Below are positions 8,721 to 18,783 of a stretch of 64,000 bases of DNA, one piece after another (the stretch's first letter is position 1; each line of letters starts with the position of its first letter). The notes beneath the pieces were generated by a model. It was not told the origin of the DNA and did not search any database. It worked only from the letters and a program-made list of their open reading frames with translations. This stretch comes from Ruminococcus sp. AF46-10NS (GTDB taxonomy: Bacteria > Bacillota > Clostridia > Lachnospirales > Lachnospiraceae), in contig NZ_QRNF01000019.1 in assembly GCF_003474435.1 (NCBI RefSeq), positions 4,983 through 68,982 on the forward strand, read 5' to 3'. A program made the position numbers and the translations under genes.

Positions 8721-8755
8721 GCTGTCACATAGGTTTAAGGTTTAGAAGTGACAGC
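8721..8755 (+). promoter_or_regulatory. 5' leader hairpin before the alarmone synthetase gene
   Basis: A perfect 8-base inverted repeat GCTGTCAC / GTGACAGC with a 19-base loop lies between a TATAAT box (8701) and the ribosome site (AAGGAG, 8762). It has no T-run, so it is not a terminator. It could be an operator or mRNA structure. Confidence 0.4.
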
Positions 8756-8775
8756 AGATTTAAGGAGCGAGCAAC

Positions 8776-9588
8776 ATGGAAATACAGTTATGGCGAAGTA
8801 TTCTGTGCCCTTACGAGCTGGCTGTCAAAGAGCTGACAGTCAAATTTGAACATATGATAGAAGAGTATCGTGAGAACGATCGTTATTCTCCCATTGAACA
8901 GGTCAGTGGAAGAGTAAAAAGTGTCTCCAGTATCCTGGAGAAGATGCAGCGCAAGCATATCCCCATTGAGCAGATGGAGACAGAGGTGGAAGACCTTGCC
9001 GGAGTCAGGATCATCTGTCAGTTTGAGGAAGATATTGATACAGTGGCTGCCATTATCCGAAGAAGAACGGATATGGAGGTAAAAAGTGAGAAGAATTACC
9101 TGACTCATATCAAACAGAGCGGATACCGCAGTTACCATATGATCCTCTATTATACAGTAGAGACGATCAATGGTCCCAAGAGACTTCAGGTGGAGATACA
9201 GATCCGTACTATGGCAATGAATTTCTGGGCAACCATCGAACATTCCCTTCAGTATAAATATAAAGGAGATATGCCGCCTCATGTGGCAGAACGTCTCAGT
9301 AAGGCATCCGATGCCATTATTTCGCTGGATCATGAGATGTCGTCTGTGCGTAATGAGATCATGGATGCACAGAACTCATCCCAGATGCAGTCTAATCTGG
9401 TGAAAGATATTCTGAATAACATCGAGAATCTTTATCGTGTATCCAGTGAGCGTGAAGTCAGCAAGATCCAGGATGAATTCCTTAGAGTATTTAAGACCAA
9501 GGATCTGCGTAAGCTGGAGAGATTCCACAGGCAGCTTGATATCATTGCTGAAGGCTACCGTGCCCAGGCTGTTCATCACAGCATGTAG
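8776..9588 (+). CDS. relQ: Small alarmone synthetase, RelQ/YjbM type
   Basis: 270 residues with one RelA/SpoT nucleotidyltransferase domain and no hydrolase, TGS or ACT domain. The enzyme transfers pyrophosphate from ATP to GDP/GTP to make (p)ppGpp. Family motifs: SGRVKSVSSILEKM, VEDLAGVRIICQF, QSGYRSYHMIL and the VEIQIRTMAMNFWATIEHSLQYK block containing the catalytic Glu and GDP-binding residues. The protein is about 55 residues longer than B. subtilis YjbM. The extra C-terminal part is helical with a second charged segment (EVSKIQDEFLRVFKTKD). The leader hairpin upstream may contribute to control. Confidence 0.9.
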   Translation: MEIQLWRSILCPYELAVKELTVKFEHMIEEYRENDRYSPIEQVSGRVKSVSSILEKMQRKHIPIEQMETEVEDLAGVRIICQFEEDIDTVAAIIRRRTDMEVKSEKNYLTHIKQSGYRSYHMILYYTVETINGPKRLQVEIQIRTMAMNFWATIEHSLQYKYKGDMPPHVAERLSKASDAIISLDHEMSSVRNEIMDAQNSSQMQSNLVKDILNNIENLYRVSSEREVSKIQDEFLRVFKTKDLRKLERFHRQLDIIAEGYRAQAVHHSM

Positions 9589-9656
9589 TACGCCAGGTGC
9601 ATTTGGAGTGAACAATTCAGAAATCTGAAAATATACATACATATGAGGAATGATAA

Positions 9657-11609
9657 ATGCAGGATTTTTTACCGGTTACAAGGGAAGATATGAAGTCAAG
9701 AGGCTGGGAGGCGGTTGATTTTGTCTACGTGACAGGCGATGCTATGTGGATCATCCGTCTTTTGGATCTGCTATTATCGGACGCCTTCTGGAAAGCAGAG
9801 GCTACCGTGTAGGAATGATCCCCCAGCCGGACTGGCGAAAGAAAGAGAGTATCCAGGTGTTCGGGGAACCGCGCCTGGGTTTTCTTGTTACAGCCGGAAA
9901 CATGGATTCCATGGTGAATCATTATACGGTTTCCAAGAAACACAGAAGTACAGATGCCTATTCTCCGGGAGGAAAAATGGGCCTGAGGCCGGATCGTGCC
10001 TGTGTTGTATACAGCAATCTGATCCGGCAGACATATAAGCATACACCTATCATTTTAGGTGGAATTGAGGCAAGCCTTCGAAGAATGGCACATTATGATA
10101 CTGGGAAAACAAGGTAAAACGCAGTATTCTTATTGATTCCGGCGCAGATCTGATCTCCTATGGTATGGGAGAGCATTCTATTCTGGAGATCGCAGAAGCT
10201 CTGCAGAGCGGGATCCCTGTGGAGGAGATCACCTATGTGGCAGGAACTGTTTTTAAGAGCCATGATATAGGCAGAGTGTACGAGCCCCTGATCCTTCCTG
10301 ATTTTGAACAGGTACAGACAGATAAGAAGGCTTATGCAGACAGTTTTGCCATTCAGTACCGAAATACAGATCCTTTCACAGCCCGATCGCTGGCAGAATC
10401 CTATGGAAACCGCGGATATGTGATACAGAATCCGCCGGCACAGCCACTTACAGAAATGGAGATGGATGATGTTTACGATCTGCCCTATACAGGACAGTAT
10501 CATCCCATGTATCAGAAGGATGGCGGGATCCCGGCACTGAAAGAGATCAAATTCAGTCTGACCAGCAATCGCGGATGTTTTGGAAGCTGCAATTTCTGTG
10601 CACTGACCTTTCATCAGGGGCGTATCCTCCAGACGAGAAGTCACGAATCCATCCTGAAAGAAGCAGTACGGATGACAGAAGATCCTGATTTCAAAGGGTA
10701 CATCCACGATGTAGGAGGTCCAACTGCTGATTTTCGTCATCCATCCTGTAAGAAACAGCTGACAAAAGGTGTCTGCCAGAACCGGCAGTGTCTGTTTCCA
10801 TCTCCATGTAAGAACCTTACGGTGGACCATAAAGACTACCTGAAACTTCTTCGTAAAGTTCGAAATATTCCGAAAGTCAAGAAAGTTTTTGTACGTTCTG
10901 GAATCCGTTTCGATTATCTGATGGCAGATCCTGACAAGACATTTCTCAATGAACTTGTGAAGTATCATGTCAGCGGACAGCTCCGCGTTGCACCGGAGCA
11001 TGTTTCTGATGAAGTCCTGAAATATATGGGAAAACCGAAACATGCAGTATATGAAGGTTTTCTGAAGGAATATGAAAAAGCTAATGCCCGCACAGGCAAA
11101 CAGCAGTATGCAGTTCCTTACTTTATGTCCTCCCATCCGGGATGTACCATGAAAGAGGCCGTGAAACTGGCAGAATATGTGAGAGACCTTGCTTTACGCC
11201 AGAACAGGTTCAGGATTTTTATCCGACCCCTTCAACTCTTTCAACTTGTATGTACTATACAGAGATCCATCCTCTTACAGGTGAGAAGGTCTACGTGCCT
11301 AAGAATCCTCATGAAAAAGCGATCCAGAGAGCTCTGATGCAGTACAAGAATCCGGAGAACCGGGAACTGATTCTGGAAGGCCTTAAGATGACCGGCAGGA
11401 TGGATCTGGTTGGATTTGGCCCCAAATGTCTGATCCGGCCAAGAGAACTTCATGGAAAAAATATTTCCGGCAGAAATGCTGACAGGAACCAGAGTGGACG
11501 AAAGGCTGCAGAAAGAAATTCCAGCTCTTCAGCGAAAAAGACATCAAAAACACGGGTAAGGAGTTCTTCACATGAAAAATACAAAAAAAACAAAAACAAG
11601 AAAAGGTGA
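9657..11609 (+). pseudogene. ygiQ: YgiQ family radical SAM protein, broken by three single-base deletions
   Basis: The full gene spans about 650 codons in three successive frames: MQDFLPVTRE (from 9657), then [22 protein letters not shown] (from about 9743), then MGEHSILEIAEAL (from about 10102), returning to the first frame for FTPEQVQDFYPTPST (from about 11193). Junctions are near 9742, 10099 and 11191. Each is repaired by adding one base to a doublet (CC, TT, GG). The radical SAM cluster motif is intact as GCFGSCNFCALTFHQG. C-terminal B12-independent UPF0313 signatures (LRVAPEHVSD, PYFMSSHPGCT) are present, and the tail is very basic. The function of YgiQ is not established. Three shifts of the same sign in one conserved gene point to sequence error. 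Confidence 0.85.
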
Positions 11610-12191
11610 TTTCGGCTACTTCAGCAGCGAAAAAAAAAGGCGGCTTCTGATCACAGCAGGGCTTTTTTCCCTGCCCCTTATCATCTTTTTTGTGGCCTGG
11701 GCTGTCAACGGTACAAGAATGACAGTATGGACGGTGCTTACAGTTGTAGGTTGCCTTCCCGGATGTAAATCATGGTAAGCCTGATTATGATTCTGATGCG
11801 CCATCCAATGGATGAAAAGCTGTATAAAGAGATTCGCAGTCATGCAGGAGATCTTGTTATGGCTTATGAGATGTACATGACTTTCTATGAAAAGAGTGGT
11901 TATCTGGATGCAGTTGCCGTATGCGGAAATACAGTTGTTGGCTATACCAGTGATCCCAGGGCAGATACTGCATATCTGGCAGAGCAGTCCCAGAAGATCG
12001 TGCGCAAAAACGGATATAAGGTAGATGTAAAGATCCTGAAAGATCTGAAACCATATCTGGAACGTCTGGATTCCATGAATGAGCATAAAGAATCTTTGCG
12101 AAACGGAATCAAATTCACACCGGATGACCGCTATCCGGATCTTTCCAGGGAAGAGCTGATCAAGCATACGATCCTGGCAATCTGCCTGTAG
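11572..12191 (+). pseudogene. Hypothetical two-TM membrane protein, frameshifted
   Basis: Two frames form one protein of about 206 residues. The first encodes a basic N-terminus (KKTKTRKG), and two hydrophobic stretches (LITAGLFSLPLIIFFVAWAV and WTVLTVVGCLPG). The frame ends at 11778. The second frame (MVSLIMILMRHPMDEKLYKEI, from 11772) continues the second membrane region and a cytosolic domain of about 120 residues. Adding one A at TC-ATG (11772) joins them. The start overlaps the ygiQ tail by 38 bases and has AGGAG upstream. I do not recognise the family. It seems translationally coupled to ygiQ and precedes an rRNA/tRNA modification gene. Confidence 0.65.
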
Positions 12192-12203
12192 GAGTATTAT
12201 ATA

Positions 12204-13172
12204 ATGAAAGAATTTATCATCAATGACAACGAGGCAGGGCAGCGTTTTGACAAATATCTGGCAAAACTTTTAAGAGAGGCACCCAAGAGCTTCTTCTATA
12301 AAATGATGCGAAAGAAAAACATCATACTCAACGGAAAAAAAGCAACCGGCAATGAGAAGCTGCTTTCCGGAGATCATGTGAAGCTGTTTTTAAGTGATGA
12401 GACTTTTGAGAAATTCAGCGGAAGTGTTCCTGCGCCGAGAGCGAAGCATTCCCTGGATATTGTGTATGAGGATGAACATATTCTGCTGATCAATAAGCCT
12501 TCAGGAATGCTCTCCCAGCCGGCAGATGACGGAACGCCTTCCCTGGTGGAATATCTGACAAGCTATCTTCTTGAAAATGGAAGTCTTACAGAAGAAGAAC
12601 TTCGGACATTCCGGCCGTCTGTATGCAATCGTCTTGACAGGAATACCACAGGCCTGATTGCAGCCGGAAAGAGCCTTCCAGGATTGCAGGAGCTTTCCGG
12701 AATGTTTAAATCCAGAAATCTCCATAAGTATTATCTGTGTCTGGTGGAGGGAGTACTGTCAGAAAAAAAGCATATCAAAGGCTACCTGGCAAAAGATAAA
12801 AAAAATAACAAAGTAACCATCTACAGATCAGAGAAAGAAGGCACACTGCCTGTTGAGACGAGATATTTTCCCCTGGGAAACAATGGAAAAAGGACGCTTC
12901 TTAAGGTAGAGCTGATCACAGGACGTACACACCAGATCCGTGCACATCTGGCATCAGAAGGCCATCCTGTAGTAGGAGATCCGAAATACGGAAGAACAGG
13001 AGCGAAAATAAAAAGCCAGCTTCTTCATTCCTTCCGTCTGGAGTTTCCTTCAATGGAAGGCACACTTTCTTATCTTTCGGGAAAAGCGTTCACAGCACCG
13101 GTACCGGAGATATTTCTTGGAACATTAAAAGAGGAACAGTTGGAGGAGAGTTATTATGAAAATCTGGAATGA
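12204..13172 (+). CDS. RluA-family pseudouridine synthase with S4 domain
   Basis: 322 residues. The N-terminal S4 RNA-binding domain (residues 1-65, including AGQRFDKYLAKLL and NIILNGKKATGNEKL) is followed by the catalytic RluA domain. The active-site motif reads CNRLDRNTTGL (Asp145) rather than HRLDxxTSG, a variant seen in RluC-like members. GRTHQIRAHLASEGHPVVGDPKYG is the conserved substrate loop. It isomerises specific uridines in 23S rRNA (RluC/RluD-like). The exact position cannot be set from sequence. The 3' end overlaps the signal peptidase gene by 17 bases. Confidence 0.9.
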   Translation: MKEFIINDNEAGQRFDKYLAKLLREAPKSFFYKMMRKKNIILNGKKATGNEKLLSGDHVKLFLSDETFEKFSGSVPAPRAKHSLDIVYEDEHILLINKPSGMLSQPADDGTPSLVEYLTSYLLENGSLTEEELRTFRPSVCNRLDRNTTGLIAAGKSLPGLQELSGMFKSRNLHKYYLCLVEGVLSEKKHIKGYLAKDKKNNKVTIYRSEKEGTLPVETRYFPLGNNGKRTLLKVELITGRTHQIRAHLASEGHPVVGDPKYGRTGAKIKSQLLHSFRLEFPSMEGTLSYLSGKAFTAPVPEIFLGTLKEEQLEESYYENLE

Positions 13173-13713
13173 AATATGGGACTATGTGAAGATGATCATC
13201 ATTGTGGTGGTTGTAGTCCTTGTTATCAATAATGTAGTACTGATCAATGCAAAGATCCCGTCAGAATCCATGGAAAACACCATTATGACAGGAGACCGTA
13301 TTTTCGGTTATCGTCTTGCTTATGGCTTGAATCTTGATCTTTTCGGAAAAGAGATCTCAAAAAAATGGAAAGATCCGGAGCGTTTTGACATTGTGATCTT
13401 CAAATATCCGGATGATGAGTCACAGCTTTTTATCAAACGTATCATCGGACTTCCGGGAGATAAGGTTGAGATCAGAAACGGCAAAGTATACATTAATGAT
13501 TCAGAGACCCCTCTCGAAGATGATTATGTTCCGGAAACTCCGCTTGGCAGTTTCGGACCGTATGAAGTACCTGAAAACTGTTACTTTATGATGGGAGATA
13601 ACCGAAATAACTCCAAGGATTCCAGATACTGGACAAACACTTATGTACGTTTTGACCAGATCGTCGGAAAAGCTGAGATCCGTTATTTCCCGTCCATCAA
13701 ACTTCTGAATTAA
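13156..13713 (+). CDS. lepB: Signal peptidase I
   Basis: 185 residues. A single N-terminal membrane anchor (residues 11-30, MIIIVVVVVLVINNVVLI) is followed by the catalytic IPSESMENT (nucleophile Ser38) and FIKRIIGLPGDKVEI (general base Lys94), then GDNRNNSKDSRYW near residue 150. The enzyme removes signal peptides from exported proteins on the outer membrane face. Size and single anchor fit the Gram-positive SipS type. The ATG lies inside the end of the preceding pseudouridine synthase gene, implying translational coupling. Confidence 0.95.
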   Translation: MKIWNEIWDYVKMIIIVVVVVLVINNVVLINAKIPSESMENTIMTGDRIFGYRLAYGLNLDLFGKEISKKWKDPERFDIVIFKYPDDESQLFIKRIIGLPGDKVEIRNGKVYINDSETPLEDDYVPETPLGSFGPYEVPENCYFMMGDNRNNSKDSRYWTNTYVRFDQIVGKAEIRYFPSIKLLN

Positions 13714-13728
13714 AAGGCAGGATAAAAA

Positions 13729-14262
13729 ATGGCAACATGGAACAGCAGAGGTCTCAGAGGTTCCACGCTGGAGGAACTGATCAACAGAACCAATGACCAG
13801 TACAGAGAGAAAGGACTTGCCTTGATCCAGAAGATTCCCACACCTATCACACCGGTAAAAATGGACAAGAACAGCCGACACATCACACTGGCATATTTTG
13901 AACAAAAAAGTACAGTAGACTATATCGGAGCAGTACAGGGAATCCCTGTCTGCTTCGATGCAAAAGAATGCTGTGTAAAGACCTTTCCCCTTGCGAATAT
14001 TCATCCTCACCAGGTAGCTTTTATGGAAGAGTTTGAAAAACAGAAGGGGATTGCTTTTTTTCTGATTTATTTCAGCGCAGACAATGTTTTTTACTATCTG
14101 ACGCTTCGCAAACTTCAGGAATTCTGGAAACGGATGGAAGCAGGGGGAAGAAAAAGTTTCCGGAGGGATGAGCTGGATGAGGAGTTTTATCTTACTGGAA
14201 AAAATGGATTTCTGGTACCATATCTGGACGGGATCCAGAAAGATCTGCAATTACGGGATTGA
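13729..14262 (+). CDS. recU: Holliday junction resolvase RecU
   Basis: 177 residues. RecU cuts four-way junctions in recombination and chromosome segregation in Firmicutes. Signatures: WNSRGLRGSTLEELINRTN at the N-terminus, ALIQKIPTPI, STVDYIG (Asp64) and CFDAKE (Asp77, Glu80), which together form the PD-(D/E)XK metal site. It is the last gene of the pseudouridine synthase-lepB-recU cluster, 15 bases after lepB. In B. subtilis recU is usually next to a penicillin-binding protein gene, so the neighbourhood differs here. Confidence 0.92.
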   Translation: MATWNSRGLRGSTLEELINRTNDQYREKGLALIQKIPTPITPVKMDKNSRHITLAYFEQKSTVDYIGAVQGIPVCFDAKECCVKTFPLANIHPHQVAFMEEFEKQKGIAFFLIYFSADNVFYYLTLRKLQEFWKRMEAGGRKSFRRDELDEEFYLTGKNGFLVPYLDGIQKDLQLRD

Positions 14263-14287
14263 CTTTTGGAAAACTTTCCTATATAAT
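14259..14287 (+). promoter_or_regulatory. Promoter of the histidine operon
   Basis: TTGACT (14259-14264), a 17-base spacer and TATAAT (14282-14287). The 80-base leader before hisZ is too short for a full T-box and I see no T-box consensus. Confidence 0.75.
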
Positions 14288-14370
14288 CTATTTTAGTTTT
14301 TCTACGGTAGCATGGTAGTGAACTAAAGTAATGCCGCAGAATTTCAAATTGTTTTACGGAGGAGATCATT

Positions 14371-15492
14371 ATGCAGCGTATTTTTCATACACCTGAAGGT
14401 GTGCGGGACATTTACGGAGAGGAATGCAGCCGCAAGAAACGGCTCCAGAAGGAGCTCCATCAGGTGTTTTCAAGATATGGATATGAAGATATAGAGACAC
14501 CAGGATTTGAATATTTCGAAGTATTCAGCAATGAAGTAGGAACGATTCCGTCCAAAGATCTTTATAAATTTTTTGACAGAGAGGGTAATACCCTTGTTTT
14601 AAGACCGGATTTTACACCGTCTGTATCAAGAGCATGTGCAACATATTTTGATCCGGAGAACGGACCGGTAAGTCTGTGCTATACAGGAAATACTTTTATC
14701 AATAATTCCAGTTACAGAGGTCAGATGAAAGAGAGCACTCAGATGGGTGTAGAACACATTGGTGATGATTCCGCAGCAGCAGATGCGGAGATTCTTGCCA
14801 TGACTGTGGAATGTCTGAAGGCAGCAGGACTTACAGAGTTTCAGGTCAGTGTAGGACAGGTGGATTATTACAAATCCATTCTTGCAGAGGCAGATCTGGA
14901 ACCAGAGATTGAAGAACATCTTCGTGAACTGATCTCCCAGAAGAATTATTTCGGTGTGGAAGAGCTTCTGAAGGGACAGAGCTTAGATGAAAATCTTTCT
15001 AAAGCCTTTGCAGAGCTGCCGCAGATGTTCGGTTCTGCGGAAGTCCTGGAGAAAGCGAAGTCCCTTACCACTAATCCGGAAGCTCTGGCAGCTGTAAGCC
15101 GCCTGGAGGAGATCTATGAGATCCTGAAAGTTTACGGATGTGAGAAGTATATTGCGTTTGATTTTGGAATGCTGAGTAAATTCCGCTATTATACAGGAAT
15201 TATTTTCCAGGCCTATACATACGGAACCGGTGAGCCATTAGTTAAAGGCGGACGTTATAATGAGCTGATGAAACATTTCGGAAAACCGGCTTCCTCCATT
15301 GGTTTTGCCATTGTTGTGGATAATTTGATGCTTGCTCTTTCCAGACAGAAGCTGGATGTTCCAGCTGGAGAGGAAACAGTTGTGATCACGTACAAACAGG
15401 AAGAATTAAACGAAGCTATCAAAGAAGCTATGAAACTTCGTAAAGAAGGAAAAAATGTGGCATTACGCCCGTCAAAGGAGGAGCAGGACTGA
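14371..15492 (+). CDS. hisZ: ATP phosphoribosyltransferase regulatory subunit HisZ
   Basis: 373 residues resembling histidyl-tRNA synthetase without tRNA charging ability. HisZ forms a hetero-octamer with the short HisG and is needed for its activity and histidine feedback. Seen: [36 protein letters not shown] (motif 2-like), [16 protein letters not shown] and [13 protein letters not shown] with [12 protein letters not shown]. The C-terminal anticodon-binding-like part is short, ending soon after EEQD. The gene stop overlaps the hisG ATG (TGATG). The first gene of the operon carries the regulatory subunit, as expected for the HisZ/HisG-S system. Confidence 0.93.
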   Translation: MQRIFHTPEGVRDIYGEECSRKKRLQKELHQVFSRYGYEDIETPGFEYFEVFSNEVGTIPSKDLYKFFDREGNTLVLRPDFTPSVSRACATYFDPENGPVSLCYTGNTFINNSSYRGQMKESTQMGVEHIGDDSAAADAEILAMTVECLKAAGLTEFQVSVGQVDYYKSILAEADLEPEIEEHLRELISQKNYFGVEELLKGQSLDENLSKAFAELPQMFGSAEVLEKAKSLTTNPEALAAVSRLEEIYEILKVYGCEKYIAFDFGMLSKFRYYTGIIFQAYTYGTGEPLVKGGRYNELMKHFGKPASSIGFAIVVDNLMLALSRQKLDVPAGEETVVITYKQEELNEAIKEAMKLRKEGKNVALRPSKEEQD

Positions 15493-16130
15493 TGAGATAT
15501 CTTACATTTGCCCTCACAAAAGGGCGTCTGGCTAATAAAACTTTGGACATGTTTGAAAAGATCGGAATCACATGTGAGGAGATGCGTGACAAGGACTCCC
15601 GAAAACTGATCTTTGTCAATGAGGAACTGAAACTGAAATTTTTCCTTGCAAAAGGACCGGATGTGCCGACTTATGTGGAGTACGGTGCCGCAGATATTGG
15701 TATCGTAGGTAAGGATACCATTCTGGAAGAGGGAAGAAAACTTTACGAAGTTATGGATCTGGGATTCGGAGCATGCCGCATGTGCGTATGTGGCCCGGAA
15801 AGCGCCAGAGAAGTTTTAAATAACAACCAGCTGATCCGTGTTGCTACCAAATACCCGAACATAGCAAAGGATTACTTCTATAATAAAAAACACCAGACTG
15901 TGGAGATCATCAAACTGAATGGTTCCATTGAGCTTGCACCGATCGTGGGGCTTTCCGAAGTTATCGTGGATATCGTGGAAACAGGAAGTACCCTTCGCGA
16001 GAATGGTCTGAAGGTGTTGGAGGAAGTCTGCCCGCTGTCTGCCCGCATGGTAGTCAATCAGGTCAGCATGAAAATGGAAGATGAAAGGATCCGTAAACTG
16101 ATCACAGAACTTCGAAACGTTGTCAAATAA
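15492..16130 (+). CDS. hisG: ATP phosphoribosyltransferase, short form
   Basis: 212 residues. HisG condenses ATP and PRPP, the first committed step of histidine synthesis. The length shows it is the short form lacking the C-terminal regulatory domain, which is why HisZ is encoded directly upstream. Motifs: [35 protein letters not shown] and the PRPP-binding [16 protein letters not shown]. The ATG overlaps the hisZ stop. Confidence 0.96.
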   Translation: MRYLTFALTKGRLANKTLDMFEKIGITCEEMRDKDSRKLIFVNEELKLKFFLAKGPDVPTYVEYGAADIGIVGKDTILEEGRKLYEVMDLGFGACRMCVCGPESAREVLNNNQLIRVATKYPNIAKDYFYNKKHQTVEIIKLNGSIELAPIVGLSEVIVDIVETGSTLRENGLKVLEEVCPLSARMVVNQVSMKMEDERIRKLITELRNVVK

Positions 16131-16209
16131 GCTGTGAAACCGTTTACTTGATCATAAGTAAGTAGTAGAGCGGATTGCGAATAAATACAGAAAGAAGGCA
16201 GAAGTTATT

Positions 16210-17520
16210 ATGCGTAAGGTAAAACTCACCAAGGAATCTACAAAAGATATTCTGGAAACTCTCTTAAAAAGAAGTCCTAATAATTACGGCAAATATGAGG
16301 ATGCGGTAGCAGATATCCTCGCAAAAGTGAAGGCAGAGGGAGATGAAGCTCTGTTTGCCTTTACCAGAGAATTTGATAAAGTTGAAGTGACAAAGGAGAC
16401 GATCCGTGTTACACCGGAAGAGATCGAGGAAGCTTATAAGTTGGTAGATCCGTCTCTGATCGATGTGATCAAAAAAGCTCTGGTAAATATCCGCAGTTAT
16501 CACGAAAAGCAGCTTCAGAACAGCTGGTTCACAAGCACGACAGACGGTACCATGCTTGGCCAGAAAGTAACTGCACTGAACCGTGTAGGTGTTTATGTTC
16601 CAGGCGGAAAAGCTGTATATCCATCTTCTGTACTGATGAATATCGTTCCTGCCAAAGTAGCAGGTGTGGACCGTATTGTAATGACAACCCCTCCTGGAAA
16701 AGACGGAAAGGTGAATCCAAGCACACTGGTTGCTGCCAATGAGGCCGGCGCAGATGAAATTTATAAAGTGGGCGGTGCTCAGGCTATTGGAGCTCTTGCA
16801 TACGGAACTGAGAGTATCCCGAAAGTTGACAAGATCGTAGGACCTGGAAATATTTTTGTTGCCCTTGCAAAAAAAGCAGTTTATGGTTATGTCAGCATTG
16901 ACTCCATCGCCGGTCCAAGCGAGATCCTTGTTCTTGCAGATGAGACTGCAAATCCACGTTATATCGCGGCAGATCTTCTTTCTCAGGCAGAGCATGATGA
17001 GATGGCGTCTGCAATCCTGATCACAACAAATGAGGAATTTGCGGATAAGGTTGACGCAGAGGTAAAAGGTTTTGTTGAAAAACTTTCCCGAAAAGCTATC
17101 ATCGAGAAATCTCTGGAGAATTTTGGATATATCCTGATCGCAGAAGATATGGACGAGGCCATTGAGGCAGCCAATGAAATTGCCTCCGAGCATATGGAGA
17201 TCGTCACAAAGAATCCGTTTGAAGATATGATGAAAGTACGAAATGCAGGTGCGATCTTTATCGGAGAGCACAGCTCTGAGCCTCTTGGAGATTATTTTGC
17301 AGGACCGAACCATGTACTTCCTACCAACGGAACCGCGAAATTTTTCTCCGCACTTTCTGTAGAGGATTTTATCAAGAAATCCAGCATTGTGTATTATTCC
17401 AGAGAAGCACTCCGGAAGATCCACAAGGACATTATCCAGTTTGCCACATCGGAACAGCTGACTGCACATGCAAATTCCATTGCAGTCCGTTTTGAGGAAG
17501 AGGATAAGGAGAACGAATAA
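16210..17520 (+). CDS. hisD: Histidinol dehydrogenase
   Basis: 436 residues, full length. HisD oxidises L-histidinol to histidine in two NAD-dependent steps with zinc. Signatures: GVYVPGGKAVYPSSVLMN, KIVGPGNIFVALAKKAVYG, DSIAGPSEILVLAD, SQAEHDEMASAIL and GPNHVLPTNGTAKF, covering the zinc and catalytic His/Glu residues. The stop overlaps the hisB start (TAATGG), so the two are coupled. A 79-base gap to hisG contains no obvious terminator. Confidence 0.97.
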   Translation: MRKVKLTKESTKDILETLLKRSPNNYGKYEDAVADILAKVKAEGDEALFAFTREFDKVEVTKETIRVTPEEIEEAYKLVDPSLIDVIKKALVNIRSYHEKQLQNSWFTSTTDGTMLGQKVTALNRVGVYVPGGKAVYPSSVLMNIVPAKVAGVDRIVMTTPPGKDGKVNPSTLVAANEAGADEIYKVGGAQAIGALAYGTESIPKVDKIVGPGNIFVALAKKAVYGYVSIDSIAGPSEILVLADETANPRYIAADLLSQAEHDEMASAILITTNEEFADKVDAEVKGFVEKLSRKAIIEKSLENFGYILIAEDMDEAIEAANEIASEHMEIVTKNPFEDMMKVRNAGAIFIGEHSSEPLGDYFAGPNHVLPTNGTAKFFSALSVEDFIKKSSIVYYSREALRKIHKDIIQFATSEQLTAHANSIAVRFEEEDKENE

Positions 17521-18107
17521 TGGCTAGAGAAGCACTGATCGAAAGAAACACAAAAGAAACACAGATCCGTCTCCAGCTGAACATTGACGGAACAGGAAGT
17601 TCCGATATTGATACAGGGATTGGCTTTTTTGACCATATGCTGGACGGCTTTACGCGTCATGGACTGTACGATCTTACACTGAGAGTACACGGTGACCTGA
17701 ATGTGGATGATCATCATACTATTGAAGATACAGGTATTGTCCTTGGAAATGCGATCCGTGAGGCAGTTGGGGACAAAAAAGGAATCAAACGTTATGGCAG
17801 CTGTATCCTTCCCATGGATGAAGTTCTGGTGCTCTGTGCGGTGGATCTTTCCGGAAGACCTTATTTTGGATGGGATGCGGAGTTTTCCACGGAGAAAATG
17901 GGAGATATGGCAACCGAGATGGTGAAGGAATTCTTTTATGCAGTGTCTTATTCCGCAGCAATGAACCTTCACATCAAAGTTCTTTCCGGCGGAAACAGCC
18001 ATCATGTGGCAGAGGCTATGTTTAAGAGTTTTGCCAAAGCCCTTGATGCGGCAACACAGTATGATTCCCGGATCACAGACGTGCTTTCTACCAAGGGAAG
18101 CCTCTGA
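17520..18107 (+). CDS. hisB: Imidazoleglycerol-phosphate dehydratase
   Basis: 195 residues, the monofunctional dehydratase without the phosphatase domain of enterobacterial HisB. It removes water from imidazole glycerol phosphate. The metal-binding clusters are seen: GFFDHMLDGFTRHG, DDHHTIEDTGIVLG and the C-terminal GGNSHHVAEAMFKSFAKA. Coupled to hisD by one-base overlap. Confidence 0.97.
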   Translation: MAREALIERNTKETQIRLQLNIDGTGSSDIDTGIGFFDHMLDGFTRHGLYDLTLRVHGDLNVDDHHTIEDTGIVLGNAIREAVGDKKGIKRYGSCILPMDEVLVLCAVDLSGRPYFGWDAEFSTEKMGDMATEMVKEFFYAVSYSAAMNLHIKVLSGGNSHHVAEAMFKSFAKALDAATQYDSRITDVLSTKGSL

Positions 18108-18126
18108 TACATAAAGGAGACTACTT

Positions 18127-18783
18127 ATGAACAAACAGTTGATCCCATGCCTTTATCTTCAGGCAGAAAAAGCGGTAACAGGATTTGGACAGAGAAATCT
18201 TTTCGGAGATGGAAATGTAGAGACACTTGCAAAATTTTATGGTGACAATGGGGCAGATGAACTTCTGGTGTTTGACTTTTCTTCTGCAGATGCAGAGCAT
18301 GACCGTGCGATTGGAAAGATCCGGGATATCTGCCAGGCATCGGAAATCCCGGTGATCGCGGCAGGAAACATCAAACGCATGGAAGACGTAAAAAAACTGA
18401 TCTATGCAGGCTGTGCCAAAGTTGTACTGAATTTTTCAAAGAAAAGTAATATCGAACTTCTGGAAGAAGTATCCAGACGTTTTGGAAAAGAACGCATGAT
18501 GATCAGTATTTCTGATCTGAAGGAATTCGCAGAAAATCAGGAGCTGATCGAAACCTATGCAGACAGTGTTCTGGCTCTGGATACAGTGGAAAATGAAATT
18601 GCGGAGATTTCGCAGATTTCTATTGTTCTCCACACGGACGAAAGCAGTCAGGAAAAAGTTCTGGAGCTTTTAGGGGAAGTTGCCGTGTCCGGACTTTGCG
18701 GTGCTTATGTGAGCTGCCTTGAAAATGATCTGCATACATTAAAAGAGACCTGCGAAAAAGCGAATTCCGGTGAATACCTATAA
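18127..18783 (+). CDS. HisA/HisF-like barrel domain, probable N-terminal part of a fused HisIE
   Basis: 218 residues with TIM-barrel features of HisA/HisF: MNKQLIPCLYLQAEKAVTGF, the GADELLVFDFS strand, IPVIAAGNIKRMEDVKKLIYAGCAKVVLNFS and a weaker second half. The normal catalytic Asp pair is not convincingly kept (second half VLALDTVENEI), so it may be non-catalytic or regulatory. Similar HisA/F-like domains are, as I recall, fused to the front of HisIE in some clostridia. Here the frame ends at 18783 and hisI begins at 18770 one frame over with no ribosome site, so the two probably form a single fused gene. The join needs one base removed (KAIPVNTY) or two added (KAEIPVNTY). Confidence 0.7.
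   Translation: MNKQLIPCLYLQAEKAVTGFGQRNLFGDGNVETLAKFYGDNGADELLVFDFSSADAEHDRAIGKIRDICQASEIPVIAAGNIKRMEDVKKLIYAGCAKVVLNFSKKSNIELLEEVSRRFGKERMMISISDLKEFAENQELIETYADSVLALDTVENEIAEISQISIVLHTDESSQEKVLELLGEVAVSGLCGAYVSCLENDLHTLKETCEKANSGEYL

Noticed and set aside
10093..11136. 347-codon open frame on the minus strand
   Set aside because: Antisense to ygiQ; no ribosome site or domain.
14290..14370. T-box or attenuator before hisZ
   Set aside because: The leader is only about 80 bases and lacks the GGTGG T-box sequence and a terminator.
16264..17469. 401-codon open frame on the minus strand
   Set aside because: It lies antisense to hisD, has no ribosome site or family resemblance, and its Cys/His/Arg-rich text is what a reversed AT-poor third codon position gives.
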